Source: an uncultured Pelagibacteraceae bacterium
GTDB taxonomy: Bacteria > Pseudomonadota > Alphaproteobacteria > Pelagibacterales > Pelagibacteraceae
Assembly: GCA_902563555.1 (NCBI GenBank)
Contig: CACEXM010000001.1
Location: forward strand, 152,758 to 216,757
Length of the DNA: 64,000 bases
Direction of reading: 5' to 3'
Positions within the stretch are counted from its first letter, which is position 1. Each line of letters opens with the position of its first letter. The notes under the pieces are model-generated. The model worked only from the letters and a program-made list of their open reading frames with translations, did no database searches and was not told the origin of the DNA. A program made the translations under genes and the position numbers. Below, in pieces: positions 63,647 through 64,000 of this stretch.

Positions 63647-64000
63647 ATGAGTGAAATTGCTTTAATTGGAAAAAAGATAGGAATGACAAGAGAGTTTTAT
63701 AAAACTGGTCAGTTAGTTCCAGTAACGGTTTTAAAAATGGAGAAAGCGAGAGTTATTCAAATAATTGATCAAGAAAAAAGAGGCTACAATGCGGTTCAAC
63801 TTGGTTATGGAAAAATAAAAAATTCAAAGCTTTCTAAAGCAATGAAAGGTTATTTTACAAAAAAAAATACGGAAGCAAAAAAAAAACTTAAAGAATTTAG
63901 GGTATTGGATATTAGCAAATATAAAGAGGGCAATGAATTTGGCCTAGAAATTTTTAAAGATGTAAAATTTGTAGACACTAGATCTAAAACTATTGGTAAA
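63647..64000 (+). CDS. rplC: 50S ribosomal protein L3 (truncated by window end)
   Basis: Translation MSEIALIGKKIGMTREFYKTGQLVPVTVLKMEKARVIQIIDQEKRGYNAVQLGYGK...; follows rpsJ. Confidence 0.93.
   Translation, partial: MSEIALIGKKIGMTREFYKTGQLVPVTVLKMEKARVIQIIDQEKRGYNAVQLGYGKIKNSKLSKAMKGYFTKKNTEAKKKLKEFRVLDISKYKEGNEFGLEIFKDVKFVDTRSKTIGK

Noticed and set aside
1-64000. Prophage, integrase or transposase genes
   Set aside because: No ORF in the window has integrase, transposase, capsid or terminase-like motifs.

Overview
This is a very AT-rich, compact bacterial chromosome segment. Gene content and codon style suggest a SAR11/Pelagibacter-like alphaproteobacterium (inference, not proven). Most of the window is core metabolism: nrdA/nrdB, prpCBD, glmU-like/glmS, type II DAHP synthase, nadE, cysS, cimA, rpsD, a purBCSQL block, map, sfsA, nadK and trmH. 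The right end is tRNA-Tyr/Gly, tuf, tRNA-Trp, secE-nusG-rplKAJL-rpoBC, then rpsLG-fusA-rpsJ-rplC. Accessory material is interspersed. The most interesting item is at 42829-44614: an exact 43-bp copy of the 5' half of tRNA-Leu(UAA), breaking off at the anticodon loop. It is followed by one gene encoding a five-repeat zinc-ribbon protein with a Vsr/PD-(D/E)XK-like nuclease domain, and then by the intact tRNA-Leu. This looks like a minimal tRNA-targeted homing-type element. A second scar of similar logic lies at the glmS 3' end (the Tn7 attachment region in other bacteria). There, a 68-bp second copy of the glmS C-terminal coding end (10 differences, 9 synonymous) lies beyond a ~340-bp insert encoding only a secreted protein of six 11-aa NPFGxGYxQxx repeats. 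Other points of interest are a glucosylglycerate-type osmolyte synthesis/phosphorolysis/ABC locus, a reduced Anbu-protease/ATP-grasp/GGCT neighbourhood, a propeller-repeat autotransporter-like protein, putative tandem NrdR boxes upstream of nrdA, and a GlmU lacking its uridyltransferase domain. All calls come from reading the sequence and the supplied ORFs; no database search was run.
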